A stretch of 64,000 bases of DNA from assembly GCA_947683425.1 (NCBI GenBank), contig CANTUQ010000159.1, positions 2,294,001-2,358,000 on the forward strand. Reading direction: 5' to 3'. The position numbers and the translations under genes were made by a program. Below the pieces are notes generated by a model, which was not told where the DNA came from, searched no databases, and saw nothing but the letters and a program-made list of their open reading frames with translations. Below are positions 22,417 through 34,027 of the stretch, piece after piece. This DNA is from Excoecaria cochinchinensis (taxonomy: Eukaryota; Streptophyta; Magnoliopsida; Malpighiales; Euphorbiaceae). The stretch's first letter is position 1; every line of letters begins with the position of its first letter.

Positions 22417-23583
22417 TTTTCCATGTTTTCATGCATGTTAAATTTTATTGTTTTTATTTATGCATGTTAAATGTTAATATGTTAAGTTGTTTATTTTATC
22501 ATGCCATCTAATTAATTTGTCATACATTATGCATGTTGTTTTATTTATTTTAATTCCTTTTTACATGTTATATATTTAAATCAATTTTTTATTACTAACA
22601 TTATTTTTATTTGTTTTTATTTCAATACTTATTTTTCATGTGTGAGCTTTTCCAATTCCAAGTGGGAGCCCATGGAGATTTAAAGATACTATTTGGGAGT
22701 TAATTAATTTGTCATTTTTATTGTTTTCCATTATTTTTAGTTTATTTTGTTTTATCATGTAATTTGTGATAAGTTTATTTATTTTCATGCACGTTAATTA
22801 AAAAGTCGCATAAAATTTTATATTAATAAATTTGATTTTTTTAATAAAATGGGACCAATGTCCTAATTTTTTCATCCAAATAAATTGTCACTTTAAGAAT
22901 ATTTTCTTAATTATGCATGTGAGGACCAATGTCCTCATCGATAATGAATAACCCGTTTTATGCATGATTTACATTTATTTTATAATGGGGGTTGTATTTT
23001 GCCCCTAGTTTTGTTGTATTTTATTTTTATGTACTTCATTTTAATTATGCTTTCATTTACTGCTTTCCTTGAATGATCAAACTTGCGCTCTAATTATTGC
23101 ATCGAAATGTATGAGAAAAGAGATGAAAACTTAAATTTAAAACTTAATTATAAAATAACCAAGGTATGAATAAATGAGAAGTCCCAAATCATCACTGGTC
23201 TTTGGGCTCAACGAGGCAAGAGAGCCATTCCGATGTTTCATTGGGATGGGATCTCCAAGACACCTCTTGCGTCCCACCAAAAGACTCAAAAAATAATCCG
23301 AGGCTCCATAGGGTTAGAGGGTCATTCCAATGTTCTATTGGGGTGAATGCCTCCAAGATCCCTTCGGTTTGCCCAAAATGGATAAGATGCACCGTCTTAG
23401 ACTCACTGAGGCAAGACGAACTTTCCCAATATTTTATTGGGTGGCGAATCCATGAAACCTCCTTGTTGCCCAAAATAGACGCCCTTGTAATTTCTTACAA
23501 GTTTTCATGAACCTCTCTCGATTGGCCTAAAGGCGGGCAGTCGGGGCATCCTACGGGGTTCGGCGCGCGTCACAAGGAGTGAT

Positions 23584-24643
23584 TGTAACGACCCAAAAAT
23601 GGCCTAGTCGGAATTCGTGAGCTAAGTTGTGAAATAAGGGGTATTTCAGTAATTTGTGCATTAGGGAATTTTGATAATAAGGACTTAAGTGTAAAATTAG
23701 TTAAGTATTGTTAAGTGAAGCCTGTATCTAGTGAAGTGTGTGTACTGTACCAAGGATCTAAAGCAAGTATTTTAGAAGTTATCTTGTGTGTGTGGTGTTT
23801 GGTGCCAAGTGAAGAGAAGTCAAAATGGGAACCTTTGGTCCAATAGGATTGTGCCAAATGGACTAGGTAGGTGAGAGTAAAAAATGTGAAGTGAGTGAAG
23901 GAGAGAGGAAAGGAAGAAAAGCAGATTTTCTTCTCTCTCACGTTTCCTCTCCTCCTTCTTCTTCTTTATTCCTTCTTGCTCTCACTTGCTTGCTCCAACA
24001 TGAACCTTGGACTTTGAGGTTGGATTTCTTATTTTGAGTTGGGTTTTAAAAGGTAAGTGCTTGGATTTTCTTGGTTTGCTTTGCATTCTTCTTCTCCTTC
24101 TTTATTTCTGGTTTTAGTTGTGTAATGCATGGCTTGACTTAAGTGTGTTCTTGGCTGGGTTTTGCGCAAGAAATGGAGAAGAGAAGGAAGAACAAGGGAA
24201 AGGAGAAAGTGGGACTTTGAAGGAAGAGTGAAGCTTCACTTTTGAGGTTTGGGAGCTTTGTCTTGAATGTGTGCTTAAAGGCAATTTGTTTGCCTTGTTC
24301 TCATTTGGATTGTGTTTGTGTATTTGTGTTTTTATTTTTGAAATTTTGACTGTTGTGTTTGAGTTTATACATGTGTTTGTTTGAGTATGGAAGATGATGT
24401 GAGATGCTAGTGTTATAGTGATAGTAAGTATGTGATGTTGAAGTGATTTGAGCTTGGCATTTTGGCATGAAATTGAGTTAAGTTTAATGGTGTAAATTAT
24501 GTCTATAAATAATTCTGAGCATGTTAGTATGAACGTGTTTAGTAATTTGAAGAGTGTTTGCATGAGGGGTTAAAGTGGTTTTGAGTTGGGAGTTAAGTTT
24601 GCATGTAATAAGTGTATTTTTTCTGAAAAACCTGGGTTCTGGG
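23584..24643 (+). mobile_element. TR-GAG1 3' LTR (truncated)
   Basis: Starts TGTAACGACCCAAAAATGGC after the last bases of the polypurine region and aligns with 11287-12343. A GGTAAGTG donor-like site is at 24053. After GGGTTCTGGG (24643) it departs from the 5' LTR: 13 bases, TGGTTTACACGAC, precede element C, where the 5' LTR has the CCCCGACG inverted repeat. Confidence 0.87.
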
Positions 24644-26028
24644 TGGTTTACACGACTGTGACGCACGCCGAACCCAGCAAGGGCTCTCATTGAATCCGCT
24701 TTTAGGATTCGAGGGACTGGTTCACGTCTTTTTGATCATAGGCGCCATGAGACTTTTTGACGCTTCCTTCCCAATAGAACATTGGAAAGGAACATCTAGC
24801 CCCATGGCACCTTTGGGCACCTTTGAGGTATCATGTAGTCGCCACCCAATTCACGAGGAATTGGGAAAGGTCTCTAACCTGTTATTGGTCAAGACTAGAG
24901 ATTGGTGTTTGGAACTCCCCTCTTATTCATGCTTTGGTTAATTATAAATGAGTTTTTAACTCCCTAAAATTTTACCTCTCATCTCACACAATCAATGTAT
25001 TTAAATTAAAGACGCATTAAAAGTACGTAAAGAAGATAAAGAAAAGCGATAAAGAAAGCGGTAAATGAAGTAACTAAGGAAAGCGGTAAACACACAAGCA
25101 CACAATTACACGAGAGACAGGGGCGGAATATAACCCCTAATGAAAGAAGGCTAAAGATATAGGTTGGGACGGAACACAATCCCAAAATTAAATAATATTG
25201 CCCCAAAATTAATTACAAGGGCCCGAAGAGAAATGAACTTAAGCTTTAAAACAATCAAACAAAATCAAATACAAGGAAAACATACATAAATCGGGATATT
25301 CATTTTGGCTTGGAACATTGGTTCCTTCGCGCTCGTTTGAAGGTTTAGGAACATTGGTCCCTTCATGTTTATTCAAAGAGGGTTCGAAGAGTCACTTGAT
25401 TGTTGAGTTGGAAAATCGGGATGAGTAATCCCATTTTTGGAGAAAACTAACTCTTCGTTTTATTGTGATATCTTTCATTTCTTGCCTAAAATAAGGGACA
25501 TTGGTCCCGATAGTAAAAATTTCAATTTAATTATAGAAATATTTTTGTGATTTTTTTATCCCATGCGTGCATAAATAAAACAAATATTTACAAACAAACA
25601 CAAAACACACGAAAGGGGGTTGAAAAGATCTCACTAAACCGAAGTGTTCATCTACGTGTCGTGACCCATCCGGGGAGTCACGGGCTATGCACGCAAAGCG
25701 ACTCAAATTTTAATCCTCAGACAGCAAAATAACATAAAAATATTAGTAATAATTCTAAATAAAATTAATCAAGTAGATACGAAGAAATATTGAACACAAA
25801 TACATATTGCTAATAATAATAATAATATAATAAAATAATGAGAATAATAATAATAATAGACAATAACAATAAACAGTAGCAAACATAAGATAAGCACAGA
25901 AATAAGTTAATAATATAATAATAATGACAATAATAATAGCAACAGCATAATAATAGTACTAATAGTGACAGAATAATAATAACAAATATAAACACAAAGA
26001 TTATAACAACAACAACAACAACAATAAC

Positions 26029-26167
<139 letters not shown>

Positions 26168-26460
26168 TGCCAAAACAGAATAGTAAATAATGATGAATAA
26201 ATACCATGACAATAAGAATAATAATAATAATAAACAAACAATAGTAGTAATGATAATCCTAATAGTATAAAATAACTAAACATAATGTAATAATGTTAAT
26301 AATAAATAAACCAAATAATAATAGTAATAATAATAATGACAAAGCAAGACCTAAACTAAATAATGTTAATAGTGATGGCATGAAGAAAAATAAAACAATA
26401 TGATGATAATAATAGTAATAATAAAATAAACAAACATGAAGTTATGATAAATAAAATAGC

Positions 26461-26527
<67 letters not shown>

Positions 26528-27339
26528 TAACAATAATGTACTACTAATGGTGGCAGTAATCTAACAATGATAATAATAATAATAAAAATAATTGATAATA
26601 ACAATGAAGAGGTTGCAGTGTTCTAATAATAGCGAAAATCATAGCAAATTTGCATGATGATGATGAAACCTACGGGAAAATCAAAATAAAACATTTATCA
26701 TCACATAACAACAAATAACATCAAGATATCAGAAGTAAATGACAGAGATGATAAACACGAAAATAATAACAAAATGACAGTATTAACAAAATAAATGATA
26801 AATGAAGAAATGAATGAGAACGGGTCCAAATGTTTACCCTCAGAGGTGTAGATTCGGAAAGTAAAGTGCTTTGATCGCTCCCTTGTCGAGATTTAGTTAG
26901 AAAATCAAAGAAAAATGTTTGTAAAGCCAAATGAGTTACACAAATAAAACCTGACGAAATATCGTCGGGATAATGCAAAGACAAAGAAAATGAATTTTTC
27001 TTCATCTTGAATAAAGTCTCCGACTGAAGAGTGTTTGAAGAAAGAAAATCAAATAAAAACCCCAAGTTGAAGAAAATCTGAAAACCTTTTTTTTTTTAAA
27101 TAAACTCTGCTGTTCTTCCTTTTGAGAGAGAGCAGGTTTTTTTCTTTTTTGAAAATAATGGCCGATCCCCTTGAAATGAAGACCAAGGTCCCTTTTGATT
27201 TGTTGTCTCACCCGAAAATGGAAAGAGACAGATAATATCTTAATTTTAGTTGATCGAAGTTAGCACAAAAACATGAAAAATGCCGGTAAAAATGGACTGA
27301 GGAAAGCCAGAAAATGCAGAAAAAAATGCAGGTGCGACT

Positions 27340-27585
27340 GGGCGAGCAAAGATGCCCGCATGTGGGAGGAGCGATGCGCGCGCCAGCGCGAGATGCCCCC
27401 CAATGGGGCACCCCACGGGGGGCGCATGCGCGCTCCCGCAGGGAGACACGCCCCAACGGGGTGCTGTGCGCCTACGGGCGTGCTGCTTCGGCAGCATGCG
27501 CGGGTGGGTGCTGCCTCCGCAACGCGCGTGCCCATAAGTGCATGCGGCTCCCATGCCGGCGCATCCCGCCTGCTCAGCGTGTGAA
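27340..27585. repeat. GC-rich palindrome cassette in element C LTR
   Basis: An unusually GC-rich 245-base block containing GCGCGCGCCAGCGCG-type, CCAATGGGGCACCCC, GGCGCATGCGCGCTCC and CTTCGGCAGCATGCGCGG words. It occupies the 216-461 offset from the LTR start, as the other cassettes do. Long overlapping frames on both strands here come from base composition and lack any domain. Confidence 0.65.
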
Positions 27586-27804
27586 ATAAAATAAATAAAA
27601 ATAAAAATAAAAATAAAAATAAAAACAAAAGTGAACAGAAATAAAAATACGAGTAACGACGCGAATTTTAAATCGAAGATTTTAGAAAAACAAAGAGAGT
27701 TTTTGACAAGGAAGGCATCATTCTTGACATCTTACTGGTGGCAATTATCTTTTTCATCATCGGATAATTCTGATCTTGAACCACCTCGGGACCCGATGTC
27801 TACA

Positions 27805-27825
27805 GTTGCCCCCAATTTTGGGGAA
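27805..27825 (-). other. Element C polypurine tract
   Basis: GTTGCCCCCAATTTTGGGGAA on the plus strand is the reverse complement of the Ogre-like plus-strand primer region and adjoins the LTR, fixing the element as minus strand. Confidence 0.8.
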
Positions 27826-27964
27826 CTTAGAACTTGGGTGCCTAAGTGAGCCAAAATTCAGAAAAGAAGGGAAGAGACACGTACCTGAGGCAGTCGCTTC
27901 GCCAGGCTAGATGGTACTATTGGAGTGGTTGTGTCGCCATGTTATCGGCGTATTGTCTTTTGTT

Positions 27965-28515
27965 CTAGCGGTAATGCCATGACTGTGCTAACCCTCTATG
28001 TAGTGGTAGTGCCGTCATCATGCTAACCTTTGTAACGTGGTAGTGCCGTGGTTGTGCTAACCTCCTGTGGGATGGTAGTGCCGCCATCGTGCTAACCGTT
28101 GTGAATTGGTAGTGCCGTCGTCATGCTAACCTCCTGTAGGATGGTAGTGCCACCATCGTGCTAACCGTTGTGAGTTGGTAGTTCCGTGGTCGTGCTAACC
28201 TCCTGTCGGATGGTAGTGCTGCCATCGTGCTAACCGTTGTGAGTTGGTAGTGCCGTGGTCGTGCTAACCTCCTGTGGGATGGTAGTGCCGCCATCATGCT
28301 AACCGTTGTGAGTTGGTAGTGCCATGGTCATGCTAACCTCCTATGGGATGGTAGTGCCGCCATCATGCTAACCGTTGTGAGTTGGTAGTGCCGTGGTCAT
28401 GCTAACCTTCTGTAGAATGGTAGTGCCACCATCGTGCTAACCGTTGTGAGTTGGTAGTGCCGTGGTCGTGCTAACCTTCTGTAGAATGGTAGTGGCGCCA
28501 TCTTGCTAACCGTTG
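27965..28515. repeat. 69-bp dimeric tandem repeat in element C 3' UTR
   Basis: About eight dimers with 34- and 35-base halves, each containing GGTAGTGCCGCCATCGTGCT followed by AACC; CTAACC starts at 28092, 28126 and 28161. It is the reverse complement of the word in the 19683 array, so the two elements share this satellite-like word but differ in unit length. Confidence 0.9.
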
Positions 28516-29487
28516 TGAAATTTGGAGCTATGCTCCCTTGACAGGTCTCTGTTTGGTTGTTTTGCTCGATATTTGGGCTAATGCCGGCATTCGGTATCCT
28601 TATGCAAGACTTAGAAAGCCAAACACGCAAGAAAACAATAGTAAGCATGCAAGTGAAATGCATGAGTCGTGCGGGAATGCAAGACAAGGGTTCATCTTAG
28701 TGAGCCTAGAGGTCATAGCTGGATTGGCTGTAGTCTGCGTTAGGATTAACGCCTTTCGAAGTCTTTTACGAATTTTGTACCTTTGGGATTGCCAGGTTCT
28801 TTTCCGATACCTGTAGTCATTCTTTTAAGATAGTGCGTCCCTTGTGGATTTTCGCACTAGCTTTTCTTGGCGGGAAATGTGTCCTTTGCAGATTTTCACA
28901 TAACCATGTGCCTATCTTTTGCCTGGAATGGACCCAATCCAATCCAGCGGCTTTTTTCTATTTTTTTTTTCATCATCATCATCATTATTATATATATATA
29001 TATATATATATATAAATTTTTTTTTAATAAGCGAAGACCATTATCAGAACCTTCTTTGAGTGTGAATCAGCGCATGTCGGCTTAAATGCTTTTTAACGGA
29101 AACAATTAGACAATAGTTATTAGATAAACGATAGATTTCTTTTTAAGACAGAACTAAAAGTTGATGAAAATACAAACTGAATTCTTTAATTTATTGCAAA
29201 ATTGTGTACATTTCTATATGATTTCATTATACGTGACCCTCATTTGACAAGAATCCAAAACCACGAGACTACACCTAATCTCGGAGTAAATATTATAAGC
29301 ACCGAACTCCAGTTATCAAACGGTCCTCTTAGGTTTTCTCGATTGAACATTTTCTCTCGGCCCTTAACTTTTGCCCAGGATGCCTTTTTTCGGTTTTCAC
29401 CCTGACAGGGCGCCCAATTTTAGCAAGGCTGCCTTTTTTCGGTTTTTGACTCGCGGGGCATTTATTCTTTTCTTTTTATTTTGGTCT
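28516..29487 (-). other. Element C 3' untranslated interior
   Basis: No coding region recognised. It contains a (TA)n run at about 28990-29013 and, at 29370-29460, two short blocks sharing GCCTTTTTTCGGTTTT. It lies between the tandem array and the end of integrase. Confidence 0.6.
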
Positions 29488-30991
29488 TTAGCCATGGAAT
29501 ATCTTTAGCCTGTCAACATTGACCGGTTCTCTGAATTTGTTCCCATCACTGTCTATTAAGATCGCTTCCCCCTTGGTCAGCAACTTATTTAGCATGAACG
29601 GACCTTCCCAAGTTGGCCTAAATTTCCCCTTTATGCTTGGCACTCTCGGCCTCATCAACTTAAAGACCAAATCCCCTTCCTTCAATGGGTGCTTTCGGAC
29701 CTTCTTACCAAAGGATCGGGCTAGCCTTTTCTGATAAACCTGATTGTGGTAGTATGCCCGCAACCTATCCTCATCCAACAGATTCAGTTGCAATAGTCGC
29801 TGTTGTGCAAATTCTATCTCCGGGATCTCGGCTTCCATAGCTACCCTTAACTATTTCAGCTCAATTTCGACCGGTAAAACTGCTTAGGTTTTGTATACCA
29901 GAGTGAACGGCATCGCCCCAATAGAGGTTCCGACCGTAGTTCTATAGCCCCAAAGTTCAAATGGCAGTTTCTCCGCCCAGTCTTTATAGCTTTGGACCAT
30001 CTTGGCCAATATTCTTTTAATATTTTTATTCGCCACTTCAACTGTGCCATTAGCCTGAGGGCGATAGAGGGAAGACTTGTGGTGCTGGATTCCGTACTTC
30101 TAAAGCATCTGCTTAGTTTCGGCCATAAACTGGACCCCATTATCGGATACAACATGATGCGGGAGACCATATCTGCATATTAGGTTCTTTTCAATGAACT
30201 TGGCCATGTCCCGAGCATCGACCTTCTTAAAAGACTCATCCCCTACCCATTTGGTAAAATAGTCGATAGTAACTACAATGAATCAATGTCCTTTGGAGGC
30301 TGTGGGATGTATCTCCCCAATGAAATCTATTCCCCAGGCTGTGAATGGCCATGGAGAAGTCAGATTATGTTGCTCTAAAACCAACGCATGCCTTAAATTT
30401 ACGTATTGTTGGCATAATTGGCATTGCTTTACGTACTTTGAACAATCTGCGTCCATTGTGAGCCAATAAAACCCTTGGCACATGATCTTCTTTGCTAAAG
30501 CCAGGTCATTCATGTGAGCTCCATAGACACCGGCATGAACCTCTTCCATAACCCTTTTGGCTTCTTTCTCTGCTAAGCACCATAACTTGATACCATCCGC
30601 TTGCCACTTATTAAAATCCCCATTTACGATGATAAATTGGGAGGACAATTTTCTAATCATCCTTTGGTCCTTTTCAGTGGTTTCCTCTGGAAAAACCGAT
30701 TTTTCTAAGTAATTCTGAATATCATAATACCAAGGCTTTCCATCGGTGACCTCAACGTCCATTATTTGCTAAGTTTCGAAGTAAGGCTTTTCTGCACTAA
30801 GGATCAGGATGGGCCTCATAGCAATCCCTGCTGGATTATTCCATATGGATACTAATGTTACGAGAGCATCAGCCAACTAATTTTCATCTCTGGGGACGAA
30901 TTGGAAAGTGCAAGTCTCGAACTGGCTACTCAAAATTTTCAAGTGCTTCATATAGGGCAACAGTCTCTCATCCTTGACTGACCATTCCCCA
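29488..30991 (-). pseudogene. pol: Element C pol remnant: RNase H end and integrase
   Basis: Read right to left on the minus strand. An RNase H C-terminal motif VPRDENQLADALVTL (about 30900) is followed by a linker and the H2C2 zinc-binding domain HAGVYGAHMND..CQLCQQY (about 30390-30520). Then comes the integrase core with GIDFIGEIHP (30310-30340), SDNGVQFMAE (about 30140) and RPQANGTVEVANKNIKRIL (about 30010-30070), and a C-terminal domain ending MRPRVPSIKGKFRPTWEGPF and VNVDRLKIFHG (29838-29488). The catalytic D, D and E are recognisable, but several in-frame stops occur (near 30283, 30102 and 29886). The order RNase H then integrase and the residues used are Ty3/gypsy, Tat-lineage-like. 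Reverse transcriptase is absent because CACTA2 cuts the gene at 30991. Confidence 0.88.
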
Positions 30992-31380
30992 CACTACAAG
31001 AAAATTACAATTTATTAATGAAAATTAGCAACGAAAAATAGACATTTTCCGTTGCTAATAAAAAATAGCAACGAAAATTAGCAACGGAGCTTTTGGTTGC
31101 TAAACCGTTGGATGCTAATTTTTAGCAAGAAAAATAAAATTCCGTTGCAAAATTTAGCAACGAAAAAAGAATCCCGTTGCTAAATTCAACCAAGTAAAGT
31201 TTTGGTGTATTGGTCATTTTTAACAACGGAAAAACTTATTCCGTTGTGTTTCCGTTGCTAAATTTGGCAACGGAGACGTAAATTCCGTTGCTAATTTAGC
31301 AACGAAAAAATTCTTCCATTGCTAAATTCAACCAATTAAATTTTCCATGTTTCTGTTGCTGATTTGCTAAATTTAACCAT
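30992..31380. repeat. CACTA2 left terminal and subterminal repeats
   Basis: About a dozen copies of TTAGCAACGGAA or TTCCGTTGCTAA after the terminal CACTACAAGAAAA. The word differs from CACTA1's TTACCGACGGAA at a few positions, so the two families are distinct but related. Confidence 0.88.
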
Positions 31381-31608
31381 AGGAATTATCCGATTTTATT
31401 GGTAGCATAAGATTTTAATTAAATTTTAATTTTATTGGTCATAAAATAAATATAATCCAAATTTATAATGCAATTTACTTATAATTGTATAAATGTACGA
31501 GAATAAAAATTCTTAATACATATTCTACTGTAAAGTAAGAATCCATAGAAACTAATAAAAACACAACATGAAATAGGTATCAATACCTAAATATAACAAA
31601 TATATAAA

Positions 31609-33972
31609 TTATGTAGTTAGTGAAGGAGGACGATTTGGCTGCTCTGACTGCTGAGAGGTGTTGCCCTTGCTTCTCATCTCTTTCATCTCATTCTTTAGTT
31701 GGATTACAGTATCGAGCAACATGCTGACAGTATTCTCTAACTGAATGACTCTCTCAGAAGGTTCAAAATGCCTACTACTAGCAGCTATAGATGATGCATG
31801 GGAATGAGAATGGAATGTATTTGCAATAGATCTTAAGCCAAAAATCCTTCCCCGATTATTCTTACCACCAACTGCTTCAAGAAATATCTGACTCTCATCA
31901 ACATTTTTAGAGTTCTGCCACTATTGAGTGAGAGTCTCTTGTAATTGCTCCTATAATTACAATAGTTACAATAAATTAAGTACATTATAATAAAATAATT
32001 AATATTTATATATAAAATTTACTTACATTGAGTTGTCTGCAACGCGTATTAACAAATGTCTGACCATCATGCTTTTTTGTATGGGTGTACATAAATACTT
32101 CAGGATATGTAGGCCTCTTACCCATGGACTTTTCCTGCACAACAAATTAAACTCAAGTTTAAAAGAAATTCAGCAAAATTTCATTCGAAGTAAAAAAATC
32201 TACCAAATACTTCACATTAGAATATCAACAACGGAAGCAGACATACATTAAACCATCATTATTCAACCAGCCCAAAATTCACAGTACAAAAGAAAAACTA
32301 GGCAATGGACAAAAGCAAAATACGGGGACAGAACAACCAGTCCAAGATGCACAGTATCTACTGGTAGAAAATCCAGCCAATAGACAAAACCAAGATACAA
32401 TAAACCCATTATATCAGATATTACAATGCAGAATATTTTCAATATCAAGACTTGGAATAAATGGTATGAAGACAGAGAATCCACATAACCAACCTCAACC
32501 TAGATATAGGATAAAGCTTAGTTTTTGCTGTACTTCACACCCAGTAACATATATTAACTTTAATCTACCAAATACTTCACATTAGAATATCAACAACGGA
32601 AACAGACATTTATTAAACCATCATTATCCAACCAGCCCAAGATTCACAGCACAGAAGAAAAACTAGGCAATGGATAAAAGCAAAATATGGGGACAGAACA
32701 ACCAGTCCAAGATGCACAATATCTACCTGTAGAAAATCCAGCCAATAGACAAAAGCAAGATACAGTAAACCCATTATATCAGAGATTACAATGCAGAATA
32801 TTTTAAATATCAAGCCTTGGAATAAATGGTATGAAGATAGAGAATCCACATAGCCAAACTCAACCTAGATATAGGATAAAGCTTAGTTTCTATGAATTGA
32901 TGGGGATTTGACATATTTTTTTCAAAAATGGAAAAAAATGATAACAATAAAAAAAGAGAAGTCATTATTAACAAGTTATCATCATGCTTGTGATGGCTCA
33001 AAGATCCTTGAGTGTGCACGGCTAAACTCTCTTCATCTGAGCCTCCCCGTCTGTTTGAAGAATTTCTCTCTGAAATGGCAATTGCGTCGGGTGATGCCCA
33101 GTATTCCTGCCAATGACCCCATATTTCTTTAGAAATAAAAGAAGGTCGAACACCTTTCTTGTGTAATTTAGTAACAAATTCTTTATATCGATGACGAGCA
33201 CGCTTTTCCCAAACTTGATAAATGACGCCATTAAATTTTGAATCCCAAAAAAATTATTTCTGAAAGAAAAACATAATTTAATTACTGTAAAATACAATAG
33301 ATATCTCATTAATGTATGAAATCAGCTATTTCATAACAAATAATTGTAATTTGTTTTTTTGTACCTCAAACTCTTAATAGTAAAAATCCCTTGTCTGCAG
33401 AGAGAGATTCTTCCATAGATAACCCTCAATTTCTATCCTCTCTCTGAACGTGGATCTAATCTTTCTTGAGCACTTACCTGATGGAATAAATCTGGTAATA
33501 TGAACAAAATTAGATCAGTTTCAAATTAGATATCTATAGCAACAAATATAAACTTAAGTTATCTTCTAATACAAAATTAGATCAATACTCACATATCATT
33601 GATAATCTTAATGTAAGTTCTTCCATCAACTCTCTTCGCACTAGGCTGGAAGCCTTCTTCTTCATCCTCAGCATCTATCACCGGTTCATTAGTCGCTATA
33701 GATACAAAGTCTAGTGCGGGAGTAGATGCATCTACAAGTTGTGCTGATATATCTGAATTGTTTGATGTTGAATCACTTGCTAGATTAGAAGAGCCATTGG
33801 GGTTTGTAGTTGGTGAAGGTGATGCTCGATATGGCTGTTGAGGATCTGAACATGACACACCTAAACCTCTAGACCCTACAGGTTGAGATGGGTGCACTTG
33901 TGTACTGTCGTGTCCATCAGATGTTAATCTGAGCCTGGGCGGCAACAATTTGTACTTTCTTTTGGGTGGCAT
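31609..33972 (-). pseudogene. TnpA-like CACTA transposase-associated protein (Transposase_24 type), five exons
   Basis: Exon 1 (33972-33593) starts MPPKRKYKLLPPRLRL, is Ser/Pro-rich and ends KRVDGRTYIKIIND at a GTGAGT donor. Exon 2 (33491-33365) follows an ATTACCAG acceptor and reads FIPSGKCSRKIRSTFRERIE and GYLWKNLSLQTRDFYY. Exon 3 starts at 33259 after TTTCAG and reads VWEKRARHRYKEFVTKLHKK, ISKEIWGHWQEYW and HTQGSLSHHKHDDN. Exon 4 (32134-32027) reads EKSMGKRPTYPEVFMYTHTK and ends at GTAAGT. Exon 5 (31950-31609) reads FLEAVGGKNNRGRIFGLRSI and an amphipathic RVIQLENTVSMLLDTVIQLK helix, then TAA. The phases of exons 1-2 and 4-5 fit. The exon 3 donor is unclear. In-frame stops (TAA in exons 2 and 3, TAG in exon 5) break it. 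In En/Spm, TnpA binds subterminal repeats; that role is inferred here. Confidence 0.83.
32198..32893. repeat. Tandem duplication, 367-bp unit, in the TnpA-type gene
   Basis: CTACCAAATACTTCACATTA starts at 32198 and again at 32565, and the following ~320 bases match with scattered differences. The duplication lies in the intron between exons 3 and 4. Divergence between copies suggests it is not recent. Confidence 0.85.
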
Positions 33973-34027
33973 ATTTTGTACCTGAAAAACAAACAAATGG
34001 ATTATTGTTATTGTAATAGAACAATAT

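Larger units (their letters stand above)
13773..23574 (+). mobile_element. Non-autonomous Ogre/Tat-like LTR retrotransposon nested in TR-GAG1
   Basis: Two near-identical long LTRs (13773-16772 and 20440-23574) flank a 3.7-kb interior with a primer site, a partial gag, non-coding sequence, a 77-bp tandem array and a polypurine tract. There is no pol. The insertion site is flanked by GGGAG (13768-13772) and AGGAG (23575-23579), a 5-bp duplication with one transition. The many identical positions between the LTRs make it one of the younger insertions here. Confidence 0.92.
20440..23574 (+). mobile_element. Ogre-like nested element, 3' LTR (3.1 kb)
   Basis: Runs from TGTAGACTCCAGGTCCCGAG to GGCGCGCGTCACA and aligns end to end with 13773-16772. 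The ~135-base excess comes mainly from different ATT microsatellite lengths, notably 22325-22416. The same hairpins are present (GGGACCAATGTCCT near 22851, GAGGACCAATGTCCTC near 22921). Confidence 0.92.
11287..24643 (+). mobile_element. TR-GAG1: gag-only Tekay-like retrotransposon, split by an Ogre-like insertion
   Basis: The 5' LTR (11287-12384), primer site, decayed gag and polypurine tract (13741-13772) join across the nested Ogre-like element to the 3' LTR (23584-24643). The region between gag and the polypurine tract is about 80 bases, so protease, reverse transcriptase and integrase are absent. This fits the class described in plants as terminal-repeat retrotransposons with GAG domain. 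The 3' LTR loses its end at 24643, close to Ogre-like element C. Confidence 0.85.

Noticed and set aside
27246..27628. Overlapping Arg/Ala/Pro-rich frames on both strands
   Set aside because: GC-rich LTR cassette with few stops; no domain and no sensible start context.
27965..28515. CRISPR-like array (also 19683-20296, 9618-9905 and 54552-54790)
   Set aside because: Units are contiguous tandem or dimeric repeats without unique spacers, in retrotransposon 3' UTRs or LTRs of a plant genome.
29856..30170. 104-residue minus-strand frame as a separate protein
   Set aside because: It is the wrong frame over the integrase core; the correct frame shows SDNGVQF and the NGTVEVANK motif with stops.
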